Positions 5,300 through 6,314 of a DNA stretch of 6,314 nt are shown here, piece by piece. The DNA comes from Deltaproteobacteria bacterium RIFCSPLOWO2_02_56_12. Its GTDB lineage: Bacteria > Desulfobacterota > Binatia > UBA9968. Positions within the stretch are counted from its first letter, which is position 1, and each line of letters begins with the position of its first letter. The notes below the pieces were generated by a model, which saw only the letters and a list, made by a program, of their open reading frames with translations, did not search any database and was not told where the DNA came from. Position numbers and translations under genes: made by a program. The DNA lies in assembly GCA_001799045.1 (NCBI GenBank), contig MGRY01000102.1:1-6314 (forward strand), given 5' to 3'.

Positions 5300-6067
5300 T
5301 TGATTAAAGCCGGAATCGATGTTGGCGCCAAAACCATAAAAGTCGTCCTCATGGAGGATGGGAAGATCAGGGCTAAGGCCAAGGTCCTGAGCGGATTCGA
5401 TCAGGAAGAATCGGCCAAGGAAGCTTTGGAGCAGGCGTTGAAGGAGGCTGGTCTTTCACGTGAGGCTATTGGGTCCATTGTCACTACCGGCAACGGGAGA
5501 AAGGCGATCTCGTATGCAAGTGGCGATGTGACCGAGCCGCGGGCTGCCGCACTTGGGGCCGTCTTCCTTTATCCCTCAGCCCGAACGGTGATCGATGTGG
5601 GGGCGGAAGAGGCAAGGGCGATCAAGTGCGACCCAAGCGGGAAGGTGCTCGATTTCGCCGTCAACGAGAAGTGTGCTGCCGGCTCAGGGGCCTTTACCGA
5701 GGCCATGGCTCGTGCCCTGGAAGTCCCATTGGAGGAGTTGGGTCCTCTCTCCCTCCGGTCAACTCAGACCATTCCGATGAACGCGCAGTGCACCGTATTT
5801 GCCGAGTCGGAGGTGATCTCGCTTATTCATTCAAAGACGCAGAAGGCCGATATCGCCCGGGCCGTACACGATGGGTTGAGCAGCCGGGTTGTTGCCATGG
5901 TGCGGCGGGTGGGGCTGGATCCCGAGCTGGTTCTGATCGGAGGAGTAGCCCACAACCCCGGCTTCGTGGAGTCCTTCAAAAGGACTGTCGGGATAGACGA
6001 CGTTCGCACGGCTGAGGAGCCTGAGTTTGTGAGCGCTATCGGAGCGGCCCTGGCGGTGGGCAAGTAG
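5300..6067 (+). CDS. bzdP: Benzoyl-CoA reductase, bzd type, P subunit (ATPase, BcrAD/BadFG family)
   Basis: One of two ATPase subunits of the reductase activator module (ASKHA fold, related to the 2-hydroxyglutaryl-CoA dehydratase activator HgdC). The P/Q pair is expected to carry a bridging 4Fe-4S cluster and to couple ATP hydrolysis to transfer of low-potential ferredoxin electrons into N/O. The 255 residues are normal for the smaller ATPase. Seen are phosphate loop 1 GIDVGAKTIKVV (5-16), TTGNGRKA (62-69), phosphate loop 2 region IDVGAEEARAIKC (98-110), cluster ligand Cys125 in NEKCAAGSGAF, cluster ligand Cys164 in NAQCTVFAESEVISLIH, and the adenosine motif LIGGVAHNPGFVES (212-225). Loop 2 reads DVGAEEA rather than the DIGGQDS usual in HgdC-type activators. 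The start is a TTG. It sits 47 bases after bzdO and 16 before bzdQ. It could be called BcrD/BadG-like; I use P from operon order and from the lack of an N-terminal extension. Confidence 0.86.
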   Translation: MIKAGIDVGAKTIKVVLMEDGKIRAKAKVLSGFDQEESAKEALEQALKEAGLSREAIGSIVTTGNGRKAISYASGDVTEPRAAALGAVFLYPSARTVIDVGAEEARAIKCDPSGKVLDFAVNEKCAAGSGAFTEAMARALEVPLEELGPLSLRSTQTIPMNAQCTVFAESEVISLIHSKTQKADIARAVHDGLSSRVVAMVRRVGLDPELVLIGGVAHNPGFVESFKRTVGIDDVRTAEEPEFVSAIGAALAVGK

Positions 6068-6083
6068 AAAGAAAGGAGTCGCT

Positions 6084-6314
6084 ATGGCGGAATTGCAGGA
6101 ATATTGGAGATGGACCGAGTACAGCTGGCACCACCCCGAAATGGACTGGCGCCAGGGCAAGAGGATCGCAGCGGGTATCGATGTCGGCTCAGTGAGCTCT
6201 CAGGCTTTAGTTCTCGTGGACGGAGAGATCTTCGCCTTTAGCAACCTGCGCACCGGAAGCAACAGCCCCGACAGCGCTAACAACGCGATAAAAGCTGCCC
6301 TGAAGGACACAGGG
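6084..6314 (+). CDS. bzdQ: Benzoyl-CoA reductase, bzd type, Q subunit (ATPase, 3' partial)
   Basis: Second ATPase subunit of the reductase. Only the first 77 residues are visible before the window ends; a full protein would be near 290-300 residues if it is Q. It begins with an extension rich in aromatic residues, EYWRWTEYSWHHPEMDW (6-22), absent from bzdP. The ASKHA phosphate loop GIDVGSVSSQALVLVDG (31-47) follows, and then the family-typical FSNLRTGSNSPDSA. I recall this kind of Trp/His-rich lead as typical of BzdQ, but no search was run. The ATG at 6084 follows AAAGGAG (6072-6078) by five bases, 16 bases after the bzdP stop, so the pair is tightly linked as expected for a heterodimeric ATPase. 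The 4Fe-4S cysteines and the adenosine motif lie beyond the edge and could not be checked. Confidence 0.83.
   Translation, partial: MAELQEYWRWTEYSWHHPEMDWRQGKRIAAGIDVGSVSSQALVLVDGEIFAFSNLRTGSNSPDSANNAIKAALKDTG

Overview
The window reads as a chromosomal segment of an anaerobic bacterium that degrades aromatic compounds. Its core is the start of an operon for an ATP-dependent (class I) benzoyl-CoA-type reductase. Four consecutive plus-strand genes at 2780-6314 match the subunits of the bzd subtype in the usual order N-O-P-Q. N and O are the two substrate/iron-sulfur subunits of the 2-hydroxyacyl-CoA dehydratase superfamily. P and Q are the two ASKHA-type ATPases that drive low-potential electrons into them. 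The last gene (Q) is cut by the right edge. Spacings are short (13, 47 and 16 nt) and every gene has a strong Shine-Dalgarno site, so they look co-transcribed.

Left to right: 2-829 is a PPK2-family polyphosphate kinase, cut at its 5' end by the window edge. 891-1289 (minus) is a glyoxalase I with all four metal ligands. 1290-1591 is a gene-free stretch holding a protein-like reading frame broken by one TAG, a 12-bp palindrome and a weak sigma-70-like promoter. 1592-2338 is a classical short-chain dehydrogenase/reductase. 2339-2779 is an AT-rich regulatory region, followed by the reductase operon.

The regulatory region is the most informative non-coding part. It has a near-consensus sigma-54 (-24/-12) promoter at 2687-2702, about 78 bp before the first reductase gene. 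About 170-190 bp upstream of the expected transcription start lie two dyads of the form TTCCTA-N4-TAGGAA, one perfect and one degenerate, offset by 19 bp. That is where binding sites of a sigma-54 enhancer-binding protein usually lie. I infer that the reductase operon is switched on by a sigma-54 activator that senses an aromatic compound or its CoA ester. The regulator is not in the window.

Taxonomy cannot be fixed from this sequence. Moderate GC, strong AGGAGG sites and sigma-54 control would fit a Desulfobacterota-like or other proteobacterial anaerobe. The bzd subtype is best known from Azoarcus/Aromatoleum and also occurs elsewhere. The true substrate (benzoyl-CoA, a substituted benzoyl-CoA, or a partly reduced polycyclic acyl-CoA) cannot be read from the sequence. 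No RNA genes, insertion sequences or CRISPR arrays were seen.
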